A stretch of DNA of 64,000 nt from Nocardioides donggukensis (GCF_014842875.1 NZ_JACYXZ010000002.1:496001-560000), one strand, 5' to 3'; counted from the first letter of the stretch, positions 16,913 through 25,700 are shown. The notes: generated by a model from the sequence alone, not told the origin. Numbers and translations: made by a program.

Positions 16913-17983
16913 TCAGTCTCCCCTCGTCCGCTGCGGCCGCATCGTGATGCGGACGTCGGTCTGGTGCACGGTCGGCTCCTCGGTGTCGCCCGGCACGTGC
17001 GGGAGAACGGTCACGTCGGTGACCTCGAACCTCCGGGCGTCGCCGATCGTGCCGACCCCGAGGTCGGCGACGGCGCTGCGCCCGGAGCCGAGCACCATCG
17101 GGGCGACGTACGCGACGACCTCGTCGACCAGTCCGGCCTCGAGGAACGCGGCGGCCAGCGTCGGACCGCCCTCCAGGAACACGTGCTGGCGGTCCCGGGC
17201 GAAGAGCTCCTCGAGCGCGGTCCCCGGGTCGCGGGTGCGCAGGTGGAGCGACGGCGCCCGGTCGTTGAGGATCCGACGGTCCGCAGGCAGGTCCCGCTCC
17301 CCCATCACCACCCGGAGCGGCTGGTGCGGCACCGGCTCGCCGAGGTCGTCCCGGACGGTCAGCTCCGGGTCGTCCACGGCGACGGTGTTGGTGCCGACGA
17401 GCATGACGTCGCAGGCCCCGCGCAGCCGGTGCGTGTCCCGGCGCGAGGCCAGCGAGGAGACCCAGCGGCTGGTGCCGTCCGCCGCCGCGCTCCGACCGTC
17501 CAGCGTCGTGGCGAACTTCCAGGTGACGAACGGACGGCCGTGCTCGACCGCGAACGTCCAGGCCGCGTTGACCTCGCGCGCCTCCGGCTCCCGCAGGCCG
17601 GCCGCCACGTCGACCCCGGCCGACCGCAGGGTCCCCGAGCCACCGGTGGCCACCGGGTTCGTGTCCCGCTGCGCGAACACCACCCGGGCGATCCCGGCGG
17701 CGGCCAGCGCGGACGCGCACGGCGGCGTACGACCGGTGTGGTTGCACGGCTCCAGCGTGACCACCGCCGTCGCCCCGCGAGCCAGCTCCCCTGCCTCGTG
17801 CAGGGCGGCCGCCTCCGCGTGCGGCGTACCGGCGCCCCGGTGGAAGCCCTCGGCGACCTCGCGGCCGTCGGGCCCCAGGATCACGCAGCCCACCCGGGGG
17901 TTCGGGCCCAGCGGTACGCCGGGGGTGCGCGCCAGCTCGAGTGCGCGAAGCATGGCGCGGTCCTCGGCTTCGGTGAACGACAT
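16913..17983 (-). CDS. ribD: Bifunctional pyrimidine deaminase/reductase of riboflavin synthesis
   Basis: The N-terminal deaminase domain has the zinc motifs HAEAAAL and PCNHTGRTPPC; the C-terminal reductase domain (from about 150) has TWKFATTLDGR, VGTNTVAVDDP and FLEGGPTLAAAFL. Together they turn the GTP cyclohydrolase product into the ribitylamino-uracil. The 356-residue protein is of usual size. ATG 17983 is preceded by GAGAGGGG at 7 nt. First gene of ribD-ribE-ribBA-ribH, under the FMN riboswitch in its leader. Confidence 0.97.
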   Translation of the reverse strand: MSFTEAEDRAMLRALELARTPGVPLGPNPRVGCVILGPDGREVAEGFHRGAGTPHAEAAALHEAGELARGATAVVTLEPCNHTGRTPPCASALAAAGIARVVFAQRDTNPVATGGSGTLRSAGVDVAAGLREPEAREVNAAWTFAVEHGRPFVTWKFATTLDGRSAAADGTSRWVSSLASRRDTHRLRGACDVMLVGTNTVAVDDPELTVRDDLGEPVPHQPLRVVMGERDLPADRRILNDRAPSLHLRTRDPGTALEELFARDRQHVFLEGGPTLAAAFLEAGLVDEVVAYVAPMVLGSGRSAVADLGVGTIGDARRFEVTDVTVLPHVPGDTEEPTVHQTDVRITMRPQRTRGD

Positions 17984-18027
17984 CGGCTGGCCCCTCTCGT
18001 GCCGCACGGGTCCGTCGCGGACTCCGG

Positions 18028-18061
18028 GGCGTCGTGGGGGCACCCTCCGGGCGACGACGCC
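18028..18061 (-). promoter_or_regulatory. GC-rich hairpin between FMN aptamer and ribD (expression platform)
   Basis: An 8-bp stem (GGCGTCGT/ACGACGCC) with an 18-nt loop lies between the aptamer and the ribD ribosome site. There is no U-tract. GCCCC blocks in the same leader could pair with the GGGGC of the GAGAGGGGCC ribosome site, so control of translation initiation seems more likely than intrinsic termination. This mechanism is inferred. Confidence 0.5.
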
Positions 18062-18091
18062 GGGGCGCTCGTCGTCGGAGTGTCGCCTCAC

Positions 18092-18220
18092 CGCGTGCGC
18101 TTCCCATCCGGACTCTCACCGTCGGTCCAGGATTTCCACCTGGTCAACCGGTCACTGGCTTGTGACCGGGTCGCGGACTGTCACCGCCGGCTCGGAATTG
18201 CACCGACCCCAGAGCACGCG
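18092..18220 (-). promoter_or_regulatory. FMN riboswitch (RFN element)
   Basis: On the minus strand the conserved RFN blocks appear in order: GGGGTCGGTGCAATTCCGAG, CCGGCGGTGACAGTCCGCGA, a central stem, GGTGGAAATCCTGGACCG, then ACGGTGAGAGTCCGGATGGG. The closing P1 stem is CGCGTGC/GCACGCG. It lies about 108 nt upstream of ribD and should turn down the rib operon when FMN is plentiful. Confidence 0.96.
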
Positions 18221-18298
18221 AGCTTGGACAAACTCGACGCCTCCATCCTGCCACAGCCGCCGACGCCCGGCGATGTGAGCCCTCCCACCCCGAGCGGC

Positions 18299-18388
18299 CC
18301 TGTCAAAGCGCCGCAATTGCGGCCGTTCGACATGGTTTCGGGCCAGATCTCTGTCATTCGGCCGCAATTGCGGCCGTTGGGCGCGTCC
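18299..18388. repeat. 90-bp repeat, copy 1, with two perfect palindromes
   Basis: Almost identical to 18401-18490. It contains a 14-bp palindrome (GCCGCAATTGCGGC, 18310-18323) and a 16-bp one (GGCCGCAATTGCGGCC, 18360-18375), whose starts are 50 bp apart. It lies in the 283-bp gap between rpe and the ribD leader, which otherwise shows no gene. Confidence 0.9.
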
Positions 18389-18400
18389 GCGGAAGACCGC

Positions 18401-18490
18401 CCTGTCGAAGCGCCGCAATTGCGGCCGTTCGACATGGTTTCGGACGAGATCTCTGTCATTCGGCCGCAATTGCGGCCGTTGGGCGCCTCC
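18401..18490. repeat. 90-bp repeat, copy 2, with two perfect palindromes
   Basis: Second copy, 102 bp from the first, with palindromes at 18412-18425 and 18462-18477. The copies differ at only a few positions, all outside the palindromes. The copy ends 13 bp past the rpe stop, so its hairpins could also end rpe transcription. Confidence 0.9.
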
Positions 18491-18503
18491 GTGCTCGGGG
18501 AGG

Positions 18504-19166
18504 TCAGGCGGAGGCGGCCTCGGCCCGGGCCCGCAGCTCGGCGACCATGGCATCGGGGTCGTCGGCGGCGTAGACGGCCGACCCGGCCACGAAGACGTCG
18601 GCGCCGGCATCGGCGCAGCGCTCGATCGTCTCGAGCGAGACGCCGCCGTCCACCTGGAGCCAGGTCTCGACGCCGTGCCGGCGCATGAGCTCCCGGGCCC
18701 GGCGGATCTTCGGCAGGCAGAGGTCGAGGAACTTCTGGCCGCCGAACCCGGGCTCGACGGTCATGATCAGCAGCGTGTCCAGCTCGGGGAGCAGGTCCTC
18801 GTAGGGCTCGATCGGCGTCGCCGGCTTCAGGGCCATGCTGGCCCGGGCACCCAGGCCCCGGATCTCCCGTGCCAGCCGCACGGGGGCACCCGCCGCCTCC
18901 ACGTGGAAGGTCACCGACCCGCAGCCGGCCTCCGCGTAGGCGGGCGCCCAGCGGTCGGGGTCGGCGATCATCAGGTGCGCGTCCAGCGGCTGCTCGGCGA
19001 CCCGCGCGAGCGACGCGACGACCGGGAGGCCGAGGGTCAGGTTGGGCACGAAGTGGTTGTCCATGACGTCGACGTGCACCCAGTCCGCCCCGGGGATGCG
19101 GGCCACCTCGTCGGCGAGGTGCGCGAGGTCGGCGTTGAGGATGCTCGGCGTGATCTGGATACCCAC
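18504..19166 (-). CDS. rpe: Ribulose-phosphate 3-epimerase
   Basis: Interconverts ribulose 5-phosphate and xylulose 5-phosphate in the pentose phosphate pathway. TIM-barrel protein of 220 residues with [10 protein letters not shown], the metal and catalytic residues in [12 protein letters not shown] (Asp33), [15 protein letters not shown] and QVDGGV. GTG 19166 is chosen because it starts just before IQITPSIL; a TAGGAT -10 lies 7 nt upstream, suggesting a leaderless mRNA. Confidence 0.96.
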   Translation of the reverse strand: MGIQITPSILNADLAHLADEVARIPGADWVHVDVMDNHFVPNLTLGLPVVASLARVAEQPLDAHLMIADPDRWAPAYAEAGCGSVTFHVEAAGAPVRLAREIRGLGARASMALKPATPIEPYEDLLPELDTLLIMTVEPGFGGQKFLDLCLPKIRRARELMRRHGVETWLQVDGGVSLETIERCADAGADVFVAGSAVYAADDPDAMVAELRARAEAASA

Positions 19167-19173
19167 GCGCAGG

Positions 19174-19179
19174 ATCCTA
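19174..19179 (-). promoter_or_regulatory. Leaderless-type -10 (TAGGAT) for rpe
   Basis: TAGGAT on the minus strand, 7 nt before GTG 19166. Confidence 0.45.
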
Positions 19180-19290
19180 GTGGCCGGCGACCCGCCGGGA
19201 GGACCGGGGAGCGCCGCGGGGGTGGCGGTGAGAGGGTGTCCGGCGTGGGTGGCAGGCTCACCGTTTCGGGACCGAGCGAGCAGGCCGGGA

Positions 19291-19330
19291 CAGACAGGGA
19301 CAGACAGGGACAGACAGGGACAGACAGGGA
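19291..19330 (+). repeat. Four perfect 10-bp tandem repeats (CAGACAGGGA)
   Basis: CAGACAGGGA occurs four times in a row, with degenerate copies on both sides (CAGGCCGGGA before, CAGGTCGGGG after). It lies 30 bp upstream of the small plus-strand membrane protein gene, in the 193-bp gap shared with rpe. It may be a variable-number tandem repeat in a 5' region. Confidence 0.9.
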
Positions 19331-19359
19331 CAGGTCGGGGCCAGGCCGGGAGAGGGCAG

Positions 19360-19701
19360 ATGACAGCAACACTCATGATCGTCGGCGGGCTGGTGCTGCT
19401 GGCGCACAACCTCTGGCAGCGCCGCGGCGCGTCGGCCTCGGCCCGGAGGTGGACCTCGAGCTACCAGGGCCATCTCAAGCACCGCAGCGTGCTGCTGGTC
19501 CGGCCCCTGGTCGCGGTGGTGGTCCTGGCGGCCGGCGTCGTCGCCGCCGGCGTCCCGTCGTACGTCGCCCAGGTCCTCGCCGTGCTGGTCGTGCTCAGCC
19601 TCATCCTGCTGGTGGCCTGCCTGATCCTGCCGGCACCGATCCCGCGGTGGGTCCAGCCCGCGTGGTACCGCGAGCTCGGCCGCGGGGAGCCGTCCCCCTG
19701 A
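19360..19701 (+). CDS. Small membrane protein, family not recognised
   Basis: A 113-residue protein with three hydrophobic helices (about 2-17, 45-65 and 70-90) and basic loops. ATG 19360 has GAGAGGG just upstream, supporting it over earlier in-frame codons that read through the tandem repeat. It converges on the LigD-type polymerase gene; the stop codons are one base apart. No family or function is recognised. The repeat tract in its leader could influence expression. Confidence 0.6.
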   Translation: MTATLMIVGGLVLLAHNLWQRRGASASARRWTSSYQGHLKHRSVLLVRPLVAVVVLAAGVVAAGVPSYVAQVLAVLVVLSLILLVACLILPAPIPRWVQPAWYRELGRGEPSP

Positions 19702-19702
19702 C

Positions 19703-20707
19703 CTACCGGCTGCCGCCCACGCCGCTCGGCGACGAGGAGCCGTCCGGCTGGTCCGGGTCGGGGGGCGGCGCCGTCCCGGCCGCCTCGTCCCGCGCGGCCC
19801 ACTCCAGCAGCGGTGCGAGGTCGAAGGGGTGCTCGTCGATGTCGGCGTGCAGGTCGCCGAGCTCGGCGTACCGGGCCGGGACCGTGAGCATCGTCAGGTC
19901 GTGCGGGTCCACGTCGTCCACCTCGTCCCAGCGGATCGGCGTGGAGACCCGGGCGTCGGGGAGCCCGCGCACCGAGTAGGCGGCCGCGATCGTGTGGTCC
20001 CGGGCGTTCTGGTTGTAGTCCACGAAGAGGTGGTGCGGGTCCCGGTCCTTGCGCCACCACGCGGTGGTGACGTCGTCGGGGGCCCGCCTCTCGACCTCGC
20101 GGGCGAAGGCGAGCGCCGCCCGGCGGACGTCCTGGAAGCCGTGGTCCGGGTGGATCCGCACGTAGACGTGCAGCCCGGACCCGCCGCTGGTCTTCGGGTG
20201 GCCACGTGCGCCCAGCTCGTCGAGCACCTCGTGCGCGACGTGCGCCACGCGCTGGACCGTCCCGAAGTCGCACAGGGGCCCGGGGTCGAGGTCGATCCGC
20301 CACTCGTCGGGCCGCTCGGTGTCGGCCCTCCGGCTGTTCCAGGGGTGGAACTCGACCGTCGACATCTGCACCGCCCAGATCACGCTGGCGAGCTCGGTGA
20401 CGCAGAGCTCGTCGGCGGTCCGGTTCCAGCGCGGGAAGTGCAGCCGGACCGTCTCCACCCACGGGGGCGCACCGGCCGGCAGGCGCTTCTGGTGCACCTT
20501 GTCGCCGGCCAGCCCCTTCGGGAACCGGTGCAGCATGCACGGCCGCTCGCGGAGCGCGTTGACGATGCCGTCGCCGACGGAGAGGTAGTACTCGACCAGG
20601 TCGAGCTTGGTCGCGCCGGACTCGGGGAAGTACACCCGGTCCGGGTTGGTGACCTTGACGACCCGGTCGTCGACGTCGATCTCGACGGAGGGCGGCTTCG
20701 ATGCCAT
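19703..20707 (-). CDS. Stand-alone LigD-type polymerase (archaeo-eukaryotic primase fold)
   Basis: A 334-residue protein equivalent to the polymerase domain of LigD, with no ligase or phosphoesterase domain attached. Catalytic residues are present: Asp139 and Asp141 in RIDLDPGP, the TSGGSGLH motif with His180, and Asp230 in FVDYNQN. Such enzymes add ribo- or deoxyribonucleotides in gap filling or end joining (compare the PolD1/PolD2 proteins of mycobacteria). The C-terminus is a Pro/Ser/Gly-rich tail. No Ku or ligase gene is nearby. TAGCGT lies 6 nt before ATG 20707. Confidence 0.9.
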   Translation of the reverse strand: MASKPPSVEIDVDDRVVKVTNPDRVYFPESGATKLDLVEYYLSVGDGIVNALRERPCMLHRFPKGLAGDKVHQKRLPAGAPPWVETVRLHFPRWNRTADELCVTELASVIWAVQMSTVEFHPWNSRRADTERPDEWRIDLDPGPLCDFGTVQRVAHVAHEVLDELGARGHPKTSGGSGLHVYVRIHPDHGFQDVRRAALAFAREVERRAPDDVTTAWWRKDRDPHHLFVDYNQNARDHTIAAAYSVRGLPDARVSTPIRWDEVDDVDPHDLTMLTVPARYAELGDLHADIDEHPFDLAPLLEWAARDEAAGTAPPPDPDQPDGSSSPSGVGGSR

Positions 20708-20713
20708 GCGGCC

Positions 20714-20719
20714 ACGCTA
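20714..20719 (-). promoter_or_regulatory. Leaderless-type -10 (TAGCGT) for the LigD-type polymerase
   Basis: TAGCGT on the minus strand, 6 nt before ATG 20707; it overlaps the end of the MFS gene. Confidence 0.45.
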
Positions 20720-22285
20720 GCGTCCGGACTCCTCCGGCTCGCAGACTCCGTCGGTGACCGAGGCCAGCGGCGTGCCGGTGACCGCGCAGTACCGGGTCGG
20801 CGCCTCCGGGTGCGGGTGCCCGCCCGACGCGGCCGTCGACGCGACCGCCGCCCCGGCCGCCGGCTCTGCCGCCGGCACTGCCTCGGGCTCGGCCAGCACG
20901 TCGTTGCTGATGGCCACGGCCGCCAGCGCGGAGCCGGCCACCAGCAGGCCGACCGAGATCAGCAGCACGGTGCGGAACCCGGCCGCGAACACCTCGGGGA
21001 CGTCGTAGTCGGCGCCGGTCAGCCCGGCCACCGCGGGGAGTACGGCGATCGCGAACAGGCCGCCGGCCCGGGCGACCGCGTTGTTGACCCCCGAGGCGAG
21101 TCCCGCGTGCTCCTCGTCGGCGGCGGCCAGTGCCGTGGCGGTCAGGGGCGCGACCAGCAGTGCGAACCCGAGCCCGAGCACCACCACGCCGGGCAGGACC
21201 GCGGTGGCGTAGGAGGCGTCCGGCCCGATTCTGAGCATCAGCAGCAGGGCCACGGCGCACACCACGGGACCGAGGCTCATGGGCAGCCGCGGGCCGATCC
21301 GCGCCGCCAGCTCACCGGACCGCGCGGACAGCGCCAGCATCACCACGGTGATCGGGAGCAGCGCGGTGCCGGCGGCCAGGGGGCCGAAGCCGGCGACGAC
21401 CTGCAGGTGCAGGACCAGCAGGAACAGCACCACCGAGAACGCGGCGTAGATGACGAACGTGAAGGCGTTGGCCGCGCTGAACTGGCGGGAGCCGAAGATG
21501 CCCAAGGGCAGCATCGGGTGCGGGATCCGGGCCTCGACCGCCAGGAACAGGCCGGCCGCCCCGAGGCCGACGAGGCCGGCGACCAGCACGGCGCCGACCA
21601 GGCCCTGCTCCGGCGCCTGGATCAGGGCGTAGGTCAGCCCGCCGAGCGCGGTCGCACCGAGCGCCGCCCCCGCCAGGTCGACCCGGCCGGACGCGAACGG
21701 GTCGCGCGACTCGGGGACGTGGCGGTGGGCCACGACGATGACCACGAGCGCCAGCGGCACGTTGATGAAGAACACCCAGCGCCAGGAGACGGCCTCGACC
21801 AGCCACCCGCCCAGGAACGGGCCGGCCGCGGTGGCCAGGCCGCCGAGCCCGGACCAGGCGCCGATCGCCCGGGCGCGGTCGGCCGGCACGAATGAGGCCT
21901 GGATGATCGCCAGGCTGCCGGGGGTGAGCAGGGCGGCGCCGACGCCCTGCAGCGCCCGGGCGGCGATCAGCGTGGAGGCGGTCGGGGCCAGCCCGCACAG
22001 CAGCGAGGCGACGGCGAACCACGCCACCCCGACCACGAACACCCGCCGTCGGCCCATCCGGTCACCCAGGGCGCCGCCGGTGAGGATGAAGGACGCCAGC
22101 GTCAGCGTGTAGGCGGTGACCGTCCACTGCAGGTCGGCGAAGTCGGCGTCGAGGTCGTCCCCGATCGCCGGCAGCGCCACGTTGACGACCGTGGCGTCGA
22201 TCCCGGCCAGCCCGGAGCCGAGGATCGTGGCGAGCAGGATCCAACGCCCCGCTGGTGACCCGAACCTGACCGGCGCCGACATCAT
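20717..22285 (-). CDS. MFS drug exporter, DHA2 (14-helix) family
   Basis: A 522-residue proton-coupled exporter of the EmrB/QacA type. It has the acidic first-helix motif GIDATVVNVALPAIG, motif A GALGDRMGRRRVF, and motif C in the fifth helix (GPFLGGWLVE), followed by nine more hydrophobic segments. Unusually it ends in an Ala/Pro-rich cytosolic tail of about 60 residues, closing with HPHPEAPTRYC and a second Cys near the end. ATG 22285 overlaps the rsmB stop (ATGA), so it is coupled to an rRNA methyltransferase, an odd pairing. Substrate unknown. Confidence 0.88.
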   Translation of the reverse strand: MMSAPVRFGSPAGRWILLATILGSGLAGIDATVVNVALPAIGDDLDADFADLQWTVTAYTLTLASFILTGGALGDRMGRRRVFVVGVAWFAVASLLCGLAPTASTLIAARALQGVGAALLTPGSLAIIQASFVPADRARAIGAWSGLGGLATAAGPFLGGWLVEAVSWRWVFFINVPLALVVIVVAHRHVPESRDPFASGRVDLAGAALGATALGGLTYALIQAPEQGLVGAVLVAGLVGLGAAGLFLAVEARIPHPMLPLGIFGSRQFSAANAFTFVIYAAFSVVLFLLVLHLQVVAGFGPLAAGTALLPITVVMLALSARSGELAARIGPRLPMSLGPVVCAVALLLMLRIGPDASYATAVLPGVVVLGLGFALLVAPLTATALAAADEEHAGLASGVNNAVARAGGLFAIAVLPAVAGLTGADYDVPEVFAAGFRTVLLISVGLLVAGSALAAVAISNDVLAEPEAVPAAEPAAGAAVASTAASGGHPHPEAPTRYCAVTGTPLASVTDGVCEPEESGR

Positions 22286-23709
22286 CCGATCCTGTCCCCC
22301 GGACGGCGGCGGAGCAAGGCCACGAACATCGCGTCCGTCCCGTGCCGGTGCGGCCACAGCTGCAGGGTGCCCGGGAGCGGGCCACCGGCGTCGGTGACCC
22401 CCGGCAGCAGTCCGGAGGCGTCCACCAGCTCGGCGTCGCCCCGCTCGGCGAGCACGGCCTCGACGACCCCGACGGTCTCGGCGAGCACCGGGGAGCAGGT
22501 CGCGTAGGCTACCACTCCCCCTGACCGGGCGGCGGTCACCGCGGCCGACAGCAGCGACCTCTGGAGCGGCACCAGGTCCGTGAGGTCCTCGGGGGTGCGG
22601 CGCCACCGGGCCTCGGGCCGTCGTCGGAGCGCACCGAGCCCGGTGCAGGGGGCGTCGACGAGGACCCGGTCGAAGCGGTCCGACGCCCAGGCGGGGACCG
22701 TGCCGTCGGCCGCGACCACGCCGAGCATCCCGGGAGACGCCGGCCGGGTGGATCGCCGGACCAGCCCGGCCCGGTGCGGGGCCCGCTCGACCGCCAGCAG
22801 CCGCGCCCCCCGCTGCGCGGCCATCGCCGCCAGCAGCGTCGCCTTGCCGCCCGGTCCGGCGCACAGGTCCAGCCAGGTGTCGTCGGCACCCTCCAACGGG
22901 AGCGAGGCGAGGGCGAGCGCGACCAGCTGGGAGCCCTCGTCCTGCACCCCGGCCCGGCCCTGGCCGACGGCGGGCACGGCGCCCGGGTCGCCGCCGGCCA
23001 GCTCCACGGCGTACGGCGACTGCGGCGAGGCGGTGCCGCCGGCGGCGACCAGCTCGGCGACCTCGGCCAGCCCGGGCCGGGCGACCAGGGTCACCCTGGG
23101 GGCTGCGTTGTCGGCGGCCAGCAGGTCGTCCAGCTCGTCGGCCCGCGGTCCCAGCGCCTCGGCCAGCGCGTCGACCACCCAGCGCGGGTGGGCGTGGGCG
23201 ACGGCCGCGAAGCCCCGGGGGTCGGCCGGCGCCACCAGCCGGACCCAGTCGGCCAGGTCCCGCTCGGAGACCCTGCGCAGCACGGCGTTCGCGAAGCCGG
23301 CCGGTCCGCCGCCGGCCCGGGCCCGGACCAGGTCGACGGTGGTGGAGATGGCCGCGTGCGCCGGCACCCGCATCGAGAGCAGCTGGTGCGCCCCGAGCCG
23401 CAGCGCGTCGAGCACCTTGGCCTCCACCTTGGCGAGCGGCCGGTCGATGCAGGCGGCCAGGACCAGGTCGTAGGTGCCGCGGCGGCGCAGCGTCCCGCTG
23501 GCCAGCTCGGTGGCGAACGCCGCGTCCCGCCCGGAGAGCCCGTGCCGCTCGAGTGCCGGCGGGAGGGCCAGGTTGGTGTAGGCGTCGTCCACCCGGACCG
23601 CGCGCAGCACCTCGTACGCCGCGGCGCGCGGCGCGTCCACGCCCGCGCGGGCGGGTGGTCGACCCCCGGACCGGCGTCCTCGCTGCCCGCGTCGGCGCGG
23701 GTCAGCCAT
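22282..23709 (-). CDS. rsmB: 16S rRNA m5C967 methyltransferase
   Basis: SAM-dependent methyltransferase of 475 residues. The first 150 residues are the NusB-like RNA-binding domain ([23 protein letters not shown]); then the Rossmann domain with [10 protein letters not shown], the DAPCTGLG motif and YATCSP, the two conserved cysteines of m5C enzymes. An Arg/Gly-rich N-terminal extension precedes it. ATG 23709 overlaps the end of fmt by 8 bp. Confidence 0.93.
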   Translation of the reverse strand: MADPRRRGQRGRRSGGRPPARAGVDAPRAAAYEVLRAVRVDDAYTNLALPPALERHGLSGRDAAFATELASGTLRRRGTYDLVLAACIDRPLAKVEAKVLDALRLGAHQLLSMRVPAHAAISTTVDLVRARAGGGPAGFANAVLRRVSERDLADWVRLVAPADPRGFAAVAHAHPRWVVDALAEALGPRADELDDLLAADNAAPRVTLVARPGLAEVAELVAAGGTASPQSPYAVELAGGDPGAVPAVGQGRAGVQDEGSQLVALALASLPLEGADDTWLDLCAGPGGKATLLAAMAAQRGARLLAVERAPHRAGLVRRSTRPASPGMLGVVAADGTVPAWASDRFDRVLVDAPCTGLGALRRRPEARWRRTPEDLTDLVPLQRSLLSAAVTAARSGGVVAYATCSPVLAETVGVVEAVLAERGDAELVDASGLLPGVTDAGGPLPGTLQLWPHRHGTDAMFVALLRRRPGDRIG

Positions 23710-24640
23710 CCTCGAACCCGGTCCCGGGCTCCGGCCGGGTGCCGCGAGCCCAGTCGGCTGCGGCCATCTGCCGCTTGCCGAACGCCTTGACCTCACCGAG
23801 CCGGACCGGGGTCGTCCCGGTGCCCACGAAGACCGCCTGCTTGGTGACCTCGAGCCGGCCCGGCGGCAGCGCGTCGGGGAGGTCGCCGTCCGCGGGCGTC
23901 ACCGGACCGATCTTCATCCGCTCGCCGTCGAGCATCGTCCACGCGCCCGGGCCCGGGGTGCAGGCCCGCACCAGGCGGTCGACGGCGACCGCGGGGCGGG
24001 TCCAGTCGATCCGGGCGTCCTCGACCAGGATCTTGGGTGCGAAGCTGACCCCGTCGTCGGGCTGGGGGCGGGCCTCCAGCGAGCCGTCGGCGATCCCGTC
24101 GAGGGTGCGGACCAGCAGCCCGGCGCCGCCCTCGGCCAGCCGGGCCAGCAGGTCCCCCGCGGTGTCGGTCGCCCGGATCCGCTCGGTCATCACGCCGAAC
24201 GTCGGACCGGCGTCGAGCTCCTTGACGATCCGGAACGTGGTCGCCCCGGTGATCTCGTCCCCGGCCCACAGCGCGTGCTGCACCGGCGCCGCGCCGCGCC
24301 AGGCCGGCAGGCAGGAGAAGTGCAGGTTCACCCATCCGTGCCTCGGGATGTCGAGCGCGGACTGCGGCAGCAGTGCGCCGTAGGCCACCACCGGGCAGCA
24401 GTCGGGCGCCAGGGCCCGGAGCCGCTCCTGGAAGTCCGGGTCGCGGGGGTGCTCGGGCTTGAGGACCGGGACCCCGAGCTCCTCGGCGCGCACCGCGACC
24501 GGTGAGGCGACCAGCCGTCGACCGCGCCCGGAGGGGGCATCGGGCCGGGTGACGACGCCGACCAGGTCGTGGCCGGACGCGGCCACGGCGTCGAGGGCCG
24601 GGACAGCCACCTCGGGGGTGCCGGCGAAGACCACGCGCAT
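23702..24640 (-). CDS. fmt: Methionyl-tRNA formyltransferase
   Basis: Formylates initiator Met-tRNA with 10-formyl-THF. The 312-residue protein starts with the usual [13 protein letters not shown] and carries the signature [17 protein letters not shown], with the catalytic Asn-His pair and the later Asp in KELDAGP. Part of def-fmt-rsmB, the usual grouping for translation initiation and rRNA modification. Confidence 0.97.
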   Translation of the reverse strand: MRVVFAGTPEVAVPALDAVAASGHDLVGVVTRPDAPSGRGRRLVASPVAVRAEELGVPVLKPEHPRDPDFQERLRALAPDCCPVVAYGALLPQSALDIPRHGWVNLHFSCLPAWRGAAPVQHALWAGDEITGATTFRIVKELDAGPTFGVMTERIRATDTAGDLLARLAEGGAGLLVRTLDGIADGSLEARPQPDDGVSFAPKILVEDARIDWTRPAVAVDRLVRACTPGPGAWTMLDGERMKIGPVTPADGDLPDALPPGRLEVTKQAVFVGTGTTPVRLGEVKAFGKRQMAAADWARGTRPEPGTGFEDG

Positions 24641-24653
24641 CAGAGGACCCCGC

Positions 24654-25199
24654 TCACAGGCCGAGGCCGTTCGTGCGGTGCGGGGAGACCTTGACCATCG
24701 GCCGCTCGGCGCCGAACCAGTCGGACTCGCGGATCTCCTTCATCGCCAGCTTGCGCGACGCCGTGTCGAGCTTGTCGATGAACAGGATGCCGTCGAGGTG
24801 GTCGGTCTCGTGCTGGATGGCCCGGGCCAGCAGTTCGCTGCCCTCGATGCGGACCGGCTCGCCGTGCATGTCGAACCCGCGCGCCACCACCGAGAGGGCG
24901 CGGACGCAGTCGTAGGTCAGCTCCGGCAGCGAGAGGCACCCCTCCGGACCGTCCTGCAGCTCCTCGGAGAGGTCCAGCGACGGGTTCACCAGGTGGCCCA
25001 CCTCGCCGTGGACGTGCCAGGTGAACACCCGCAGGCCGACGCCGATCTGGGGCGCGGCCAGGCCGGCTCCGGGCGCGTCGAGCATGGTGTCGGTGAGGTC
25101 GGAGACCAGGCGCCGGAGCTCCTTGTCGAAGGTCGTGACCTCCGTGGCGCGGGTGCGCAGCACGGGATCCCCGAACAGGCGGATGGGCTGGATGGCCAC
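24654..25199 (-). CDS. def: Peptide deformylase
   Basis: Removes the N-formyl group from new proteins. All three motifs are present: [10 protein letters not shown] (44-53), EGCLSLP (86-92, metal ligand Cys88) and QHETDHLDG (129-137, His130, Glu131, His134). The 181-residue length is normal. GTG 25199 is preceded by GAGGAG; a TAAACT hexamer further upstream is a candidate promoter. Confidence 0.97.
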   Translation of the reverse strand: MAIQPIRLFGDPVLRTRATEVTTFDKELRRLVSDLTDTMLDAPGAGLAAPQIGVGLRVFTWHVHGEVGHLVNPSLDLSEELQDGPEGCLSLPELTYDCVRALSVVARGFDMHGEPVRIEGSELLARAIQHETDHLDGILFIDKLDTASRKLAMKEIRESDWFGAERPMVKVSPHRTNGLGL

Positions 25200-25229
25200 G
25201 GAACTCCTCGGTGGGTGGGTGGGCGGACC

Positions 25230-25235
25230 AGTTTA
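25230..25235 (-). promoter_or_regulatory. Candidate -10 (TAAACT) for def-fmt-rsmB; overlaps a stop codon
   Basis: TAAACT on the minus strand, about 30 nt before GTG 25199. The TAA stop codon of the YdeI-like gene forms its first three bases. Confidence 0.35.
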
Positions 25236-25643
25236 GGACCGGGGTCCCGGCTCCGGATCGCCGGAGCCCCACCGGCCCTCGGACCGGGCCTGCTCGACCC
25301 GCGCCAGGCCGGCGGGCCTCATGCGTCCCGCCTCGACCAGCCGCGCGACGATCCGCTGGTTGCGCTCGGACCAGTTCGACCGCGGTCGGCGCGGCTGGCA
25401 CCGCAGCAGGAACCAGTCGTCGTCGAGCCGCCGCCCCTTCGAGTCGATCCACCCGAAGCAGAGCAGCACCTCGATCGCCTCCTCGAGGGTGAGCGAGGGT
25501 ATCCCCCGCCCCTTCTTGGCGATCCTCACCCACACCCCCGGCGCCGTGTCGTGGTGGAGGTCCAGCCACTCCTCGAACGCGGCGGGCGTCACGAACGGCC
25601 GGATCTCCCAGCCGTCCTCGGGGCTGGTCTCGAAGCTCTCCAC
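25233..25643 (-). CDS. YdeI/OmdA-like protein, short form
   Basis: A 136-residue protein of the YdeI/OmpD-associated family. Recognisable parts are FEEWLDLHHDTAPGVWVRIAKKG, LTLEEAIEVLLCFGWIDS and the FLLRCQPRRPRSNWSERN block. Typical members run to about 190 residues; here the chain ends right after EGRW in a Gly/Pro/Ser stretch, so the C-terminal part is missing or replaced. GTG start at 25643. Function poorly defined in the family. Confidence 0.8.
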   Translation of the reverse strand: MESFETSPEDGWEIRPFVTPAAFEEWLDLHHDTAPGVWVRIAKKGRGIPSLTLEEAIEVLLCFGWIDSKGRRLDDDWFLLRCQPRRPRSNWSERNQRIVARLVEAGRMRPAGLARVEQARSEGRWGSGDPEPGPRS

Positions 25644-25700
25644 GGCTCGGTCCTCCTCGTCTGGGTCCCCCGTCGCGATCCCCTCAGTCTCGGTCCCTGC

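Noticed and set aside
18152-18610. Minus-strand open frame that translates the palindromic 90-bp repeats
   Set aside because: It runs through the riboswitch edge, the repeats and into rpe in another frame. Translation gives repeated NGRNCG but no start signal or domain; DNA-level repeats explain it better.
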